From Sulfuracidifex metallicus DSM 6482 = JCM 9184 (lineage in GTDB: Archaea; Thermoproteota; Thermoprotei_A; Sulfolobales; Sulfolobaceae): 64,000 bases of DNA. Position numbers and translations under genes: made by a program. The notes under the pieces were generated by a model. That model did no database searches. It was not told the origin of the DNA and was given only the letters and a program-made list of their open reading frames with translations. The stretch spans positions 316,011-380,010 of the forward strand of contig CP135238.1 in the NCBI GenBank assembly GCA_032834875.1, written 5' to 3'. Below are positions 28,559 through 37,116 of the stretch, piece by piece. Position 1 is the first letter of the stretch. Each line of letters starts with the position of its first letter.

Positions 28559-28903
28559 TTGTCTGAAATGAAGGTTAAGCTTTCCGAAAAGGCTGAAGGC
28601 GTAGTAGAAAAGAGGGTTAAGAACAGCGTAATAGGTAGAGAAGAGTTAACAGTAAGGATCTATCATATAGGCGGCTCGACTCCATCTAGAAAGGAGCTTA
28701 GGAATGCAATTGCCTCGCTTTTGCAGTCGAAGGAAGGACTAGTGGTAGTCAGGAAAATAGATACACCTTATGGTGCAGGCTATAGTTTAGCTCGTGTTCA
28801 TGTTTATGACTCGGAGGAGACAATGAAGAAAATGGAACTAAAACATATATTAGATAGAGATGCAGGAACTAAATCCCAGAAGGGAGGTAAGAAGAATGGC
28901 TAA
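28559..28903 (+). CDS. rps24e: Small ribosomal subunit protein S24e
   Basis: The core [36 protein letters not shown] and YLLDRD-like [10 protein letters not shown] motifs are those of archaeal S24e. Several starts are possible (TTG 28547, ATG 28550, TTG 28559, ATG 28568); 28559 gives an N terminus ([13 protein letters not shown]) of family length. It overlaps rps27ae by 8 nt, as usual in Sulfolobales. Confidence 0.93.
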   Translation: MSEMKVKLSEKAEGVVEKRVKNSVIGREELTVRIYHIGGSTPSRKELRNAIASLLQSKEGLVVVRKIDTPYGAGYSLARVHVYDSEETMKKMELKHILDRDAGTKSQKGGKKNG

Positions 28904-29090
28904 CAAAAAGGAAGGAGGATCTAAAGCCGTAGTTAGGCTTTATTATGAAGTTCAAGGTGAAGAAATAAAACTAAAGAACAAGAAGTGCCCCAGATGCGGT
29001 AGCATAATGGCGCATCACATGAAACCCGTTGAAAGATGGTCTTGCGGAAAATGTAAATATACTGAATATGTAGGTAGGAAAGGTAAGTAA
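28896..29090 (+). CDS. rps27ae: Small ribosomal subunit protein S27ae
   Basis: A 64-aa zinc-finger ribosomal protein: [13 protein letters not shown] and [11 protein letters not shown] provide the four cysteines. ATG 28896 is preceded by a strong ribosome binding site (GGGAGGT, around 28881). The stop TAA shares its last A with the ATG of kae1. Confidence 0.96.
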   Translation: MANKKEGGSKAVVRLYYEVQGEEIKLKNKKCPRCGSIMAHHMKPVERWSCGKCKYTEYVGRKGK

Positions 29091-30085
29091 TGTTTGTTTT
29101 AGGTATCGAGTCTACCGCCCATACTTTTGGCGTGGGTATAGCGAAAGACGAATACCCCTTTATTTTAGCTAATGAGAGAGATACCTACGTGCCGAAAGAG
29201 GGAGGAATGCGGCCTACGGATCTTCTAGCTCACCATGCTTCCGTTGCTCCCGATATAATTAGACGCGCCTTAAACAAGGCAAAGCTAAGAATTGACGATA
29301 TAGATTATATAGCCTTCTCAATGGGCCCTGGTATAGGTCCTGCTTTGAGGGTAGGAGCCACAGTAGCAAGGGCTCTTTCGCTTAAATATGGCAAACCGTT
29401 AGTACCAGTGAACCACGGAATTGGGCATATAGAAATAGGTTACTTAACTACTAACGCTAAAGACCCCTTAGTTTTGTACCTTTCTGGAGGAAACACACAA
29501 ATAATTACGCTATATAAAGGTAAATTTAGGGTATTCGGAGAAACCTTGGATATAGCTCTGGGTAACCTCATGGATACATTCTCTAGAGACGCTGGATTAG
29601 CCCCGCCTTATGTTACGAGTGGGAAACACGTTATAGACATTTGTGCTGACAAGGGTGATAAGTTGATAGATTTGCCATACGTAGTTAAGGGGCAAGACAT
29701 ATCATACTCTGGTCTGTTGACAGCATCAGAAAAGGCACTGAAGGAAAATAAGAAAGAAGACGTTTGCTTGAGTTTAAGGGAAATAGCCTTTGACATGTTA
29801 TTGGAAGCTACAGAAAGGGCATTAGCGTTAACAGGAAAGAAGGAGATTTTAGCCGTGGGCGGAGTTGCAGCTAGCGTTAGTCTAAAGTCCAAGTTGGATG
29901 CCCTGAGTAGGGACTGGGGAGTTGAGTTAAAGATCGTTCCCCCAGAGTATTCAGGAGATAACGGAGCTATGATAGCATACGCTGGAACGTTGGAAGCAAG
30001 ATCCGGCATAACTATTTCTGTAGATAAATCTCAGGTGAAACCTAGATGGAGGGTAGACGAGGTAGATGTAAAATGGAGAAGCTGA
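29090..30085 (+). CDS. kae1: KEOPS subunit Kae1 (tRNA N6-threonylcarbamoyladenosine synthase)
   Basis: The catalytic subunit transfers threonylcarbamoyl to A37 of tRNAs. The 331-aa ASKHA-fold protein shows [12 protein letters not shown] at the N terminus, metal ligands H109 and H113 (NHGIGHIE), [10 protein letters not shown], and the late [13 protein letters not shown]. It is encoded apart from Bud32 but overlaps it by 13 nt, so the two are cotranslated. Confidence 0.96.
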   Translation: MFVLGIESTAHTFGVGIAKDEYPFILANERDTYVPKEGGMRPTDLLAHHASVAPDIIRRALNKAKLRIDDIDYIAFSMGPGIGPALRVGATVARALSLKYGKPLVPVNHGIGHIEIGYLTTNAKDPLVLYLSGGNTQIITLYKGKFRVFGETLDIALGNLMDTFSRDAGLAPPYVTSGKHVIDICADKGDKLIDLPYVVKGQDISYSGLLTASEKALKENKKEDVCLSLREIAFDMLLEATERALALTGKKEILAVGGVAASVSLKSKLDALSRDWGVELKIVPPEYSGDNGAMIAYAGTLEARSGITISVDKSQVKPRWRVDEVDVKWRS

Positions 30086-30747
30086 ACGTTCTGAAAAGGG
30101 GCGCAGAATCTATAATTTATGAAGGATATTTTCTAGGATATCATGTAGTTTTCAAGGAAAGATTGTCTAAACATTATAGAAATCCAATAGTAGATAGAAG
30201 CATAAACAGTCAAAGAACCATGATGGAGGCACATTTCATTTACAATGCATTGAAGGCTGGAGTAAACTCTCCAGCAGTTCTGTTTGTTGATAAGGAAAAT
30301 TTCACTCTAGTTTTAGAGTATATAAAAGGTAAGTCAATCAAGGAAATATTAGAGAGTTCTAAAATTGATTATGAATTTTTAAGAGAGATGGGCAGGTTTA
30401 TAGGTCTGCTTCACTCTCGAGGCATTTCTCACGGCGACGTCAATACCAACAACTTTATGGTAAGCGACCAAGGAGAGCTCTTCCTGATCGACTTCGGTCT
30501 GTCAAAGAGAACAGACGACATTGAGGACTTCGGAACCGACATTGAGGTTTTCTATAGATCACTAGATACTGTTCATCCAGAGGCTAGGGATGAACTTCTA
30601 GTCCATTTCATAGAAGGATATTCAAAGGTCATGGGGAAAGAAAGAACCCAGTCTGTCTTTAAGACTGCACAAGAGATTAGGTCAAGAGGTAGGTATGTAA
30701 GCAAGGATGAAAGAAAGAAATACGTGTTTGACTATGAAGACGATTAA
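30073..30747 (+). CDS. bud32: KEOPS kinase/ATPase Bud32
   Basis: The 224-aa small kinase activates Kae1. It has the invariant lysine in VVFKER (K28), HGDVNTNN (120-127) as catalytic loop and DFGLSKR (from 140) as metal motif, and a basic C terminus. A longer frame opens at 30046, but ATG 30073 gives the normal N terminus. It overlaps both neighbours. Confidence 0.95.
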   Translation: MEKLNVLKRGAESIIYEGYFLGYHVVFKERLSKHYRNPIVDRSINSQRTMMEAHFIYNALKAGVNSPAVLFVDKENFTLVLEYIKGKSIKEILESSKIDYEFLREMGRFIGLLHSRGISHGDVNTNNFMVSDQGELFLIDFGLSKRTDDIEDFGTDIEVFYRSLDTVHPEARDELLVHFIEGYSKVMGKERTQSVFKTAQEIRSRGRYVSKDERKKYVFDYEDD

Positions 30748-31294
30748 GTTAATCACGGGGAACAAAGGAAAATACTTGGAAATGAAGGACATAGCCAATA
30801 AAAGTGGAATAGAATTAGAATGGGTAAACTGTCCTAAGGTTGAAGTTCAAGGTGACAACTTAGAGGAAATTTCAATGCATTCTGCAATAGATTCGTTTTT
30901 GAGTTTCAGGACCCCGCTCATAGTGGACGACAGCGGACTTTTCATAAATGCCCTCAATGATTTCCCGGGACCATACACTAAGTTTGTAAAGAAGACTATA
31001 GGCATTGAAGGGATATTGAAGCTCATAAACGGAATTAAGGAAAGAAGTGCAAGGTTTATGACAGTTATTACTTTTGTTGATGGAAAAAATATTATTACTT
31101 TTAGAGGAGAGGTGAACGGTGAGATATCATTGTCCCCAAGGGGAGAGATGGGTTTCGGATTTGACCCAATTTTCATACCCAATGGTTCAGATAAGACCTT
31201 TGCCGAAATGTCTATTGAGGAGAAGAACCTATATTCCCATAGAGCTAAAGCCTTTCAAAAGTTTCTAGATTTCTTCCTCACTTATAACGTATAG
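30734..31294 (+). CDS. XTP/dITP diphosphatase (RdgB/HAM1 family)
   Basis: Removes deaminated purine nucleotides from the pool. The 186-aa protein has LITGNKGKYLEM at the N terminus, VDDSGLFINAL (metal site) and FGFDPIFIPNGSDKTFAEM. ATG 30734 overlaps bud32 by 14 nt; the frame reading earlier from 30707 is unlikely. It overlaps the convergent reductase gene by 17 bp. Confidence 0.93.
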   Translation: MKTIKLITGNKGKYLEMKDIANKSGIELEWVNCPKVEVQGDNLEEISMHSAIDSFLSFRTPLIVDDSGLFINALNDFPGPYTKFVKKTIGIEGILKLINGIKERSARFMTVITFVDGKNIITFRGEVNGEISLSPRGEMGFGFDPIFIPNGSDKTFAEMSIEEKNLYSHRAKAFQKFLDFFLTYNV

Positions 31295-32258
31295 TCTCTC
31301 CTATACTCTCTACGTTAAGGTCCTTGTAGTTACGTCTATAGTAGGAAGAGATCACCTTCATATCTTCCTCGTTTAATGGTTCAAATTCCTCAACCTTGAG
31401 AAAAGTCTCCAACTCGTCCAAGTTGGAAATATTGGGGAAAACCGAAGTTACATTAGGGTTGTATAGGACGAACATGAGTGCCAATTGTGACAGTTTGACA
31501 TTTTTCCTTCTACAAAACTCAAGTAGACCTTGAGTCCTTTCATATGCTTTCTTGACCCACTCAAAGTCCTTGAGTGATCTGTGCATATTTGGGGACTCCT
31601 TTATTGGCCATTTTCCTTCATTAAGCACGTCGGTGGCATGTGGTACCCTAATTAAATGAAACGCCTCTTGGTTCTTGAGGAAAGTCTCTCCAGGCTCCTG
31701 TTCAATTATATTGTAGATATATTCGAGTCCTTCATATCCTTTCTTTAGGGCAGCTGTACCTTCTTCTCCCCATCCAAGGGTAGGTCCAAGGGCAACACCT
31801 ACGGTCTTAGCTATTCCGTCCCTCTTAACTTCTTTCATGAAATTCAATACGGCATCGTTATCTATAACTTCCATTTTAGGGTTATGTATCATGAGGACAT
31901 CAACGTAGTCAGTATTCAACCTCTCTAGGGATTTCTTCAACGCGAACTGAAGGTAGTCTAAATTGAAGTTCTGTTTTAGGTGATTGTCTTTCTTATGATA
32001 AAAGTCATATCCAATCTTTGTAGCTATCACTATCCTATCTCTTTTTGAAGAGAAAAGCTTTCCTATTATTTCCTCTCCTTTACCGTTTCCATACATGTCT
32101 GCCGTGTTAAAGAAGTTTATCCCCTCATCGAAACCTTTTTTCATAATTTCCTCAGCCTTTGAGACGTCAGCCCCCCACCAATCAGTTACGAGGCTCCAAA
32201 CCCCGATACCTATTTCTGATACTTGCTCGTTAGTATGATTCAGCTTCCTGAAGTTCAT
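31278..32258 (-). CDS. Aldo/keto reductase
   Basis: The 326-aa NADPH-dependent oxidoreductase has the AKR tetrad: D and Y in FFNTADMYGNGKGEE, K in IATKIGYD, and H in MIHNPK. N-terminal MNFRKLNHTNEQVSEIGIGVW is typical. The natural substrate cannot be read from sequence. Monocistronic. Confidence 0.88.
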   Translation of the reverse strand: MNFRKLNHTNEQVSEIGIGVWSLVTDWWGADVSKAEEIMKKGFDEGINFFNTADMYGNGKGEEIIGKLFSSKRDRIVIATKIGYDFYHKKDNHLKQNFNLDYLQFALKKSLERLNTDYVDVLMIHNPKMEVIDNDAVLNFMKEVKRDGIAKTVGVALGPTLGWGEEGTAALKKGYEGLEYIYNIIEQEPGETFLKNQEAFHLIRVPHATDVLNEGKWPIKESPNMHRSLKDFEWVKKAYERTQGLLEFCRRKNVKLSQLALMFVLYNPNVTSVFPNISNLDELETFLKVEEFEPLNEEDMKVISSYYRRNYKDLNVESIGETIRYK

Positions 32259-32314
32259 GTAATACCACTCTTGATTGACATTATGCTTAGAAAAATAAAA
32301 AACATGACATAACT

Positions 32315-32659
32315 ATGTTAGTCAAAGTGCCTAAGGAAAGCGTAGAAGAATTTCTTGATAAGTTGAGGGAGCGAGTTTATGGGTATAATACTAAAATAAA
32401 GGATTATGGAGTTTATCTAAAGCCATATCACATAGTTTACAAAAAAGAAAAGAAATATATCTATATAGGGAAATATTGGTACAAAATAATGAAAGTAAAC
32501 GGAAAACTCAAGTGGATTTACCTTGGTAGAAGCAAACCTATAGGCGAAATGCCTGATCCGCCTTCCCTTGTAAATTTCACCATAGTAATGGAGGGTAATA
32601 CTTACATATTAGATGAAAGGATGTTAAACAAGATCGTACGACACGAGCTCCTGTATTAA
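32315..32659 (+). CDS. Small basic protein of unknown function
   Basis: Not recognised. The 114-aa protein is rich in Lys and Tyr, with a beta-rich core (KKYIYIGKYWYKIMKVNGKL followed by WIYLGRSKP). The look is that of a small nucleic-acid-binding protein, but no motif proves it. ATG 32315 is preceded by an A-rich segment with CTTAGAAAAATAAA about 26-30 nt upstream. The end overlaps the ATPase subunit C gene on the other strand by 36 bp. Confidence 0.6.
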   Translation: MLVKVPKESVEEFLDKLRERVYGYNTKIKDYGVYLKPYHIVYKKEKKYIYIGKYWYKIMKVNGKLKWIYLGRSKPIGEMPDPPSLVNFTIVMEGNTYILDERMLNKIVRHELLY

Positions 32660-33595
32660 AGAGTTGCTTAACTTTAGCTTCTTTCCGTTAGCAATAGCTA
32701 ATATGTCACCCTTGTCTAGCCTTAGCATTTCACTAGCAGCCATTACTATAACCGGGCTGAAAGTCTGGCCCATGAATACGTTCAACGAGTTCTTCCTTGC
32801 CATCTTCCTTGCTCTATTTAGTATTTTGGATAGAATTTCAGGGGCAGATTTAGAGGAGATTGACTTCACTGGCTCAAACCTTCTAAGCACTTCAGTCTTG
32901 CCCTTGTAATCGGTAGACGCAAGATCCTTGATAAGTTCTTCATTAGTCTCGCACAAGTTCTTTGTTACCATTGCCTGGTAAGTGGCGAGACTTAGGGCAT
33001 AATAATCCTGATATCCACACACTATTGACTTTGCAGCCATTTTCCAATCTCCCCTCAATGTTTCAATTATTGAAGAAATTCTATATATGAAGTATAGGTC
33101 TAAAAGGGACAGAAGTTGTGTCACGTTCTTGTAGCCGTAGCTTGACGCGAAGTTATAGGCGTTTCCGAATATAGTTCCGTTGATTGCAGATCTAAGCTCC
33201 TCCTCTGAGGATGGAATTCCCTCGTTAAACTTTGATAACTCCCTATGGAATTTTAGTCCATTTAGTTGTCTCTTGTTGTAAACAGAAGTCACTATGTTCT
33301 TAAATTCGTCCAGCATCATGTCATAAAGGTAAAGCGAAGTTATGTCCTTAGAAATCTTAGAATTATAGGAATAACCCATCAACTTTTCCATTACTCTTGT
33401 TTGTCTATCAATTATGATCCTTTCTCCCTCCTCTAAGGTTGCGGGAATTTCGTCTATGTATTCCTTTTCCTTTAACGTGTTGAAAACTTGCCTCCAGTCG
33501 TCCTCAGCCATTAGTTCGCCCATATCACCCCTGGTGAGGGTTTCTGTTTTAACGGTTCTACTTATTGAATGTAGGTAAGCGTTAACTGCGCTCAT
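32624..33595 (-). CDS. atpC: A-type ATP synthase subunit C
   Basis: The 323-aa protein matches the V/A-type subunit C (d) family, which couples the central stalk to the membrane ring. Seen are AYLHSISRTVKTETLTRGDM at the N terminus, the inner YLYDMMLDEFKN region and the family's C-terminal pattern FSPVIVMAASEMLRLDKGDI. The match is diffuse, as is usual in this family. It overlaps the upstream stalk gene by 4 nt. No other ATPase genes are in the window. Confidence 0.82.
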   Translation of the reverse strand: MSAVNAYLHSISRTVKTETLTRGDMGELMAEDDWRQVFNTLKEKEYIDEIPATLEEGERIIIDRQTRVMEKLMGYSYNSKISKDITSLYLYDMMLDEFKNIVTSVYNKRQLNGLKFHRELSKFNEGIPSSEEELRSAINGTIFGNAYNFASSYGYKNVTQLLSLLDLYFIYRISSIIETLRGDWKMAAKSIVCGYQDYYALSLATYQAMVTKNLCETNEELIKDLASTDYKGKTEVLRRFEPVKSISSKSAPEILSKILNRARKMARKNSLNVFMGQTFSPVIVMAASEMLRLDKGDILAIANGKKLKLSNSLIQELVSYDLV

Positions 33596-33924
33596 TTGAA
33601 GGCACCGAGCACAGAATCAAGAAGCATATCTACTGCCTTGTTTAGATTCTTTTCTCCAGCTGACTTTATGGCTAATATCTTCTTTTCTCTGTCTAGTGCG
33701 TATTCCTTTCTCATGTCGTCCAGAATTGCCTTCTTGTCGTTATCGATAGTGCTTTGAATCTCGGAAAATCGTTTTTCAGCCTCATCCTTAAGGGCGGCAT
33801 AGGAGGAATCTGCAAGGGATAATATTTTCTTGGAATCTTCTGCTATGTCTGATATTAAGGATTTAAACTCCTTCTCAAATTTAATAACAAGCTTAACGTT
33901 TACACCAGGGTTGCTTTCTGACAT
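33592..33924 (-). CDS. Coiled-coil stalk subunit of A-type ATPase (H/E-like)
   Basis: The 110-aa protein is one long charged helix (FEKEFKSLISDIAEDSKK and AEKRFSEIQSTIDNDKKAI), the shape of the peripheral-stalk subunit H. Coupling to subunit C by a 4-nt overlap supports that role. By sequence alone it could be any short coiled coil. Confidence 0.6.
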   Translation of the reverse strand: MSESNPGVNVKLVIKFEKEFKSLISDIAEDSKKILSLADSSYAALKDEAEKRFSEIQSTIDNDKKAILDDMRKEYALDREKKILAIKSAGEKNLNKAVDMLLDSVLGAFK

Positions 33925-33939
33925 GGAGATATTATAATG

Positions 33940-34707
33940 CTAATCCCCTTTTAACGATTTCCTTCCGTAGATGATGTAACCCGTGTGCCAAACCCCTATG
34001 CTTTTAGGTCTAACTGCGTTTTCTTTCAGTTGATATTCCCTGGACATCAACTCCTCTGCGTGTACGTCAACGAAAAGATCCCTCATGGACATGAAAGTCT
34101 TTTCCACTTGAATTATAGTAGGTACGAAAACAACAAGTGATCCTGAGGGTGAAAGTGAATCATAAGCTGATTTCACGGCATTCCAAGGATCTGGCATATC
34201 GAAGAACACAGCGTCAATGTCTGTTTCCTCTATCTTCTCCCTTACGTCACCTAATTTGAATATAATTCTATCTGCCAATCCCAAGAAGTCAGCATTCTTC
34301 TTTGCAGATCTTTGGGTGTCATCCCTTACGTCATAAGTTATAATTTTTGATGATTCTCCAAGGAAATAAGCCATGGATATTGTGAGGAATCCTGAGCCAG
34401 TTCCAGCCTCCACCACGGTAGATCCTGGCTTGGCGCCTATCATATAGAGGATATAAGCTACATCCTTGGGGTAGAGCACTTGAGTAGGTCTTTTCAATCC
34501 TCTGTAGATATCAAATGGAGTAGGCTTCAACACAAATGCTTCCCTCCCTGTAGACAGAGAAATTCTTTCCCCATATTCTTTGCCTATCAAGTTTGACATG
34601 TCAATGTAACCTTTATCTGAACTGAATCTTTTCTGAGGATCTACCTTCACAAGGTAGATTCTTCTGCTATCTATCCAAATTACAACTAGATCTCCTTCTT
34701 TTATCAT
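33940..34707 (-). CDS. trmI: tRNA (adenine-N1)-methyltransferase TrmI
   Basis: Methylates A57/A58 in the T loop of tRNA, which thermophiles need for tRNA stability. The 255-aa protein has an N-terminal beta barrel and an S-adenosylmethionine Rossmann domain with VVEAGTGSGFLTISMA (motif I), DVRDDTQRSAKKNA, and FFDMPDPWNAV (the DxPxPW active-site motif). Confidence 0.94.
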   Translation of the reverse strand: MIKEGDLVVIWIDSRRIYLVKVDPQKRFSSDKGYIDMSNLIGKEYGERISLSTGREAFVLKPTPFDIYRGLKRPTQVLYPKDVAYILYMIGAKPGSTVVEAGTGSGFLTISMAYFLGESSKIITYDVRDDTQRSAKKNADFLGLADRIIFKLGDVREKIEETDIDAVFFDMPDPWNAVKSAYDSLSPSGSLVVFVPTIIQVEKTFMSMRDLFVDVHAEELMSREYQLKENAVRPKSIGVWHTGYIIYGRKSLKGD

Positions 34708-34767
34708 CTTCGAATGATTGAAAAGTGTGACTTAAATAATTACACACCAAAACGTATTGACTTTAGG

Positions 34768-34822
34768 TTTTCAGTTCTGATGTCATCTATCACAAATCAA
34801 AAATACCAGCTTTCATCATTCT
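34768..34822 (-). ncRNA. C/D box sRNA (2'-O-methylation guide)
   Basis: On the minus strand, C box ATGATGA (34819-34813), guide of exactly 12 nt (34812-34801), D' box TTGA (34800-34797), spacer TTT, C' box GTGATAG (34793-34787), guide of exactly 12 nt (34786-34775), D box CTGA (34774-34771). Both spacings are the canonical archaeal 12 nt; D' and C' deviate by one and two bases. The first guide contains AGCTGGTATT, complementary to AATACCAGCT of the archaeal 16S rRNA 530 loop (recalled sequence), and by the D+5 rule targets the A of TAATA (A535 by E. coli numbering). The C box overlaps the stop codon of the small RHH gene. Confidence 0.6.
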
Positions 34823-34962
34823 GAGATCCAGAGTTCTTTTCGTATAAAATCTCCTAGCGCGGCTCTTATAACTTCGCTCCTGTTAGTATATCTTCCTGTG
34901 TTTACTAGTTCATCTATTGACTCAAGGAACTGTTCGGGTAACTTTACGGTAATTATTTTCAT
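34816..34962 (-). CDS. Ribbon-helix-helix (CopG-type) regulator, 48 aa
   Basis: A frame too short for most gene finders. The protein starts with a beta strand ([20 protein letters not shown]), then two helices with the typical [15 protein letters not shown] segment, the classical RHH DNA-binding dimer fold. ATG at 34962. Target and role are unknown. It lies between trmI and a TrmB-like regulator on the same strand. Confidence 0.82.
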   Translation of the reverse strand: MKIITVKLPEQFLESIDELVNTGRYTNRSEVIRAALGDFIRKELWISE

Positions 34963-35016
34963 ATTAGATCGATTTCATTCTTTATCATGAAAAGACTTAT
35001 AAGCAATTGCCCCGCG

Positions 35017-35739
35017 TCAATGCGTTTCCCATAGATGATTAAAGTAAACTGTGGCTATTTCAATGAAGTAGTTGTGACTGGATGATAAACCTAGCAACGT
35101 CTCTCCAGACTTAACTATTAGAAGCATGGAAGAGGAGGTGATCACTCCACTACCGAACATGGAATCTATTTTCTTAATCTTTATAGAAGGTATATCCGGA
35201 AAAGGTATGCTTTTAGATATGATTAGCTTGGTGTCTCCTTTTACCGAGTTAGCCTTTATCAATTCTACTACTTGTTCCGCGAGTAACTCAGGATAAGATA
35301 TTGCTATCAAATATCTTTGGCTGCTCTCAGATAAATATTCTCTCATTGCACTGATTATATCTTTAGATGGCACTATTATTACAGTATAAGGAGACGAAAA
35401 GGTGAAAGTTGAAAGTGGCTCTATGAAATCTCTTTCCAACTGTTCTAACTTAGCAGATATCACGCCCTTTATGTTAACCCAGACCTCCTTTACCGGAACC
35501 GCCTCATAAAGTGTAGGTCTCCTTGCTATTTTAATGATCCAACCCCTTCCCTCCAGTCTAGCTAAAATAGAGTAAACCTTGGTATAAGACATTTCCAATT
35601 TCTCGGAAATGTCCCTAGCTGTTGACTTTCCATTAAGAAGTAGGAACGCGTAAACTTTCAGTTCGGATCTTGATATGCCGAATATAGATGCGAACTTAGA
35701 AATTCTACTTATCATCTCGTCGAGGAGCTGGTTACTCAT
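35017..35739 (-). CDS. TrmB-family transcriptional regulator
   Basis: The 240-aa protein has a winged helix-turn-helix at residues about 15-85 (SRSELKVYAFLLLNGKSTAR, then SYTKVYSILARLEGRGWI). A C-terminal domain of about 140 residues follows, shaped like the effector domain of TrmB/TrmBL proteins. Those respond to sugars or lysine; here no sugar-transport genes are near, so the ligand is open. Confidence 0.82.
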   Translation of the reverse strand: MSNQLLDEMISRISKFASIFGISRSELKVYAFLLLNGKSTARDISEKLEMSYTKVYSILARLEGRGWIIKIARRPTLYEAVPVKEVWVNIKGVISAKLEQLERDFIEPLSTFTFSSPYTVIIVPSKDIISAMREYLSESSQRYLIAISYPELLAEQVVELIKANSVKGDTKLIISKSIPFPDIPSIKIKKIDSMFGSGVITSSSMLLIVKSGETLLGLSSSHNYFIEIATVYFNHLWETH

Positions 35740-35782
35740 TAATTATTTATTTCACTTCGAGAATTAAAGACTGGTGTAACGT

Positions 35783-36109
35783 ATGGGTGGAGTATCTAAG
35801 AAACCTTTAAGCAACGTAGAAAAAAAGATGAAAAAAGAAGCTGCGAAGGAGGAAAAGAAGGTAGAAAAGAAGAGCAGCAAGACCGGAAAGGAAGTTATAA
35901 GCAAGACCATCACTTTGGACAATGAAACTAAGAAGAAGGTTATGGATGAATTGAAGAGAGAAAAGATAGTAACTCCATATTCTCTAGCTTCCAAGAGTGA
36001 AATGACGATAAGCGTAGCGAAGAAAATGCTTGAGGAGATGGAAAAGCAGGGAATAGTGAAACTTGTATCTAAAAACAGAAGAGTTTCATTATACGTCGCA
36101 TCCTCATGA
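35783..36109 (+). CDS. rps25e: Small ribosomal subunit protein S25e
   Basis: The 108-aa protein has a Lys/Glu-rich N-terminal tail (residues 1-45) and the S25e winged-helix core: KKKVMDELKREKIVTPYSLA, followed by SVAKKMLEEMEKQGIVKLV. Divergent from the TrmB-like gene over 43 bp. Confidence 0.93.
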   Translation: MGGVSKKPLSNVEKKMKKEAAKEEKKVEKKSSKTGKEVISKTITLDNETKKKVMDELKREKIVTPYSLASKSEMTISVAKKMLEEMEKQGIVKLVSKNRRVSLYVASS

Positions 36110-36242
36110 TTTGCAATTCAGTATCTTAAGACTGATTAGAAAATAAATCATTAAAATGTTGAAAGTTAAACTTTAAGATTTATTCTTTCTAATTAAAAGA
36201 GCAGGATTTCCTTCAATTGTCCTTTTTATTCAATGAGACCAT

Positions 36243-37115
36243 TTAATCTTCCTCGTCAGCATCAACGCTCTTCTTACTGTTTTCCATTTTCTGCTTCTTG
36301 TAGTTCTTACAAAGCCCTCCTATGACGGAGTCCAACATCGCCATATTTGTTCTCTTTCCTTTATTGTTAATTAACACTTCAGACTCAACGGTGAGTATTG
36401 TATCAGATTCCTCAGCTTCTTTATATATCATATTGTCAGGCGTAGTGATGAACGTCGGAGATGATCCCTTTATTTCGCCTTCTTCGTCTTCGATAACCTC
36501 CCCATTAATTAGGTACGGAATTCCGTTCTCTATACTCCTCACTATTGCCAAATGTTTTAACATTTCTTGATTGTTAGCCATTGCCTTCATTGTTCCTATT
36601 ACTGCTTGTGCTCCAAAAATTGAAAGAATTCTGCTAATTTCAGGAGAATAGAGATCGTCCTCTGAAATTATGCCATACCTCTTGTCCAACAGTGTATACA
36701 CTGGTTCTTTTCCTCCGGATATGCCCAACTTTATGTCCTTATCGGAGATGATCACTTTCCTATATTTTCCTATTATTTCTCCTTGTGGAGAAAGAACCAG
36801 ACTGGTAAGGAATATCTTAGGTCCTGCTTGTTCCAACAAGGGACCTGCTATAACGTGCATTTCCCCTTCCATTGCGAGGTTTATCAAAATGTCTGTGTTG
36901 TTGCCAGGTATCTTCTCGGCCAAGTTCTTCACCATGCTTCTAAGTTTCTTTTCATTGCTATATATCTCAAAGGTATTACCAACTGGAAACAATGAGGGAA
37001 GGACAACCAACTTAACGTTTCTGTCCCTTGCCATTTTCATGAGTTTCTTTGCCTTCTCAACGTTATGTTTTCTCGAGAGTTCCTTTAATTTTAAATGAAG
37101 AAGAGCTATAAGCAC
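36243..37115 (-). CDS. Nitrilase-superfamily protein lacking catalytic residues (probable pseudoenzyme)
   Basis: The fold is readable from [11 protein letters not shown] (40s), [10 protein letters not shown] (117-126) and the [18 protein letters not shown] segment (148-163). The carbon-nitrogen hydrolase triad is Glu-Lys-Cys. Here the Glu of the LPE motif is S41, Lys120 is kept, and the Cys position of the IC-x-D-x-x-x-P-E motif is E152. So amide hydrolysis is very unlikely. The start is taken as GTG 37115, directly after the reverse gyrase stop (290 aa); GTG 37124 is the alternative. The C terminus has a charged tail. Role unknown; it may bind a ligand or protein. Confidence 0.75.
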   Translation of the reverse strand: MLIALLHLKLKELSRKHNVEKAKKLMKMARDRNVKLVVLPSLFPVGNTFEIYSNEKKLRSMVKNLAEKIPGNNTDILINLAMEGEMHVIAGPLLEQAGPKIFLTSLVLSPQGEIIGKYRKVIISDKDIKLGISGGKEPVYTLLDKRYGIISEDDLYSPEISRILSIFGAQAVIGTMKAMANNQEMLKHLAIVRSIENGIPYLINGEVIEDEEGEIKGSSPTFITTPDNMIYKEAEESDTILTVESEVLINNKGKRTNMAMLDSVIGGLCKNYKKQKMENSKKSVDADEED

Positions 37116-37116
37116 G

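Noticed and set aside
28547-28570. TTGATGA followed by CTGA near the start of S24e
   Set aside because: Only 9 nt between boxes and no C'/D pair; it is the S24e start region.
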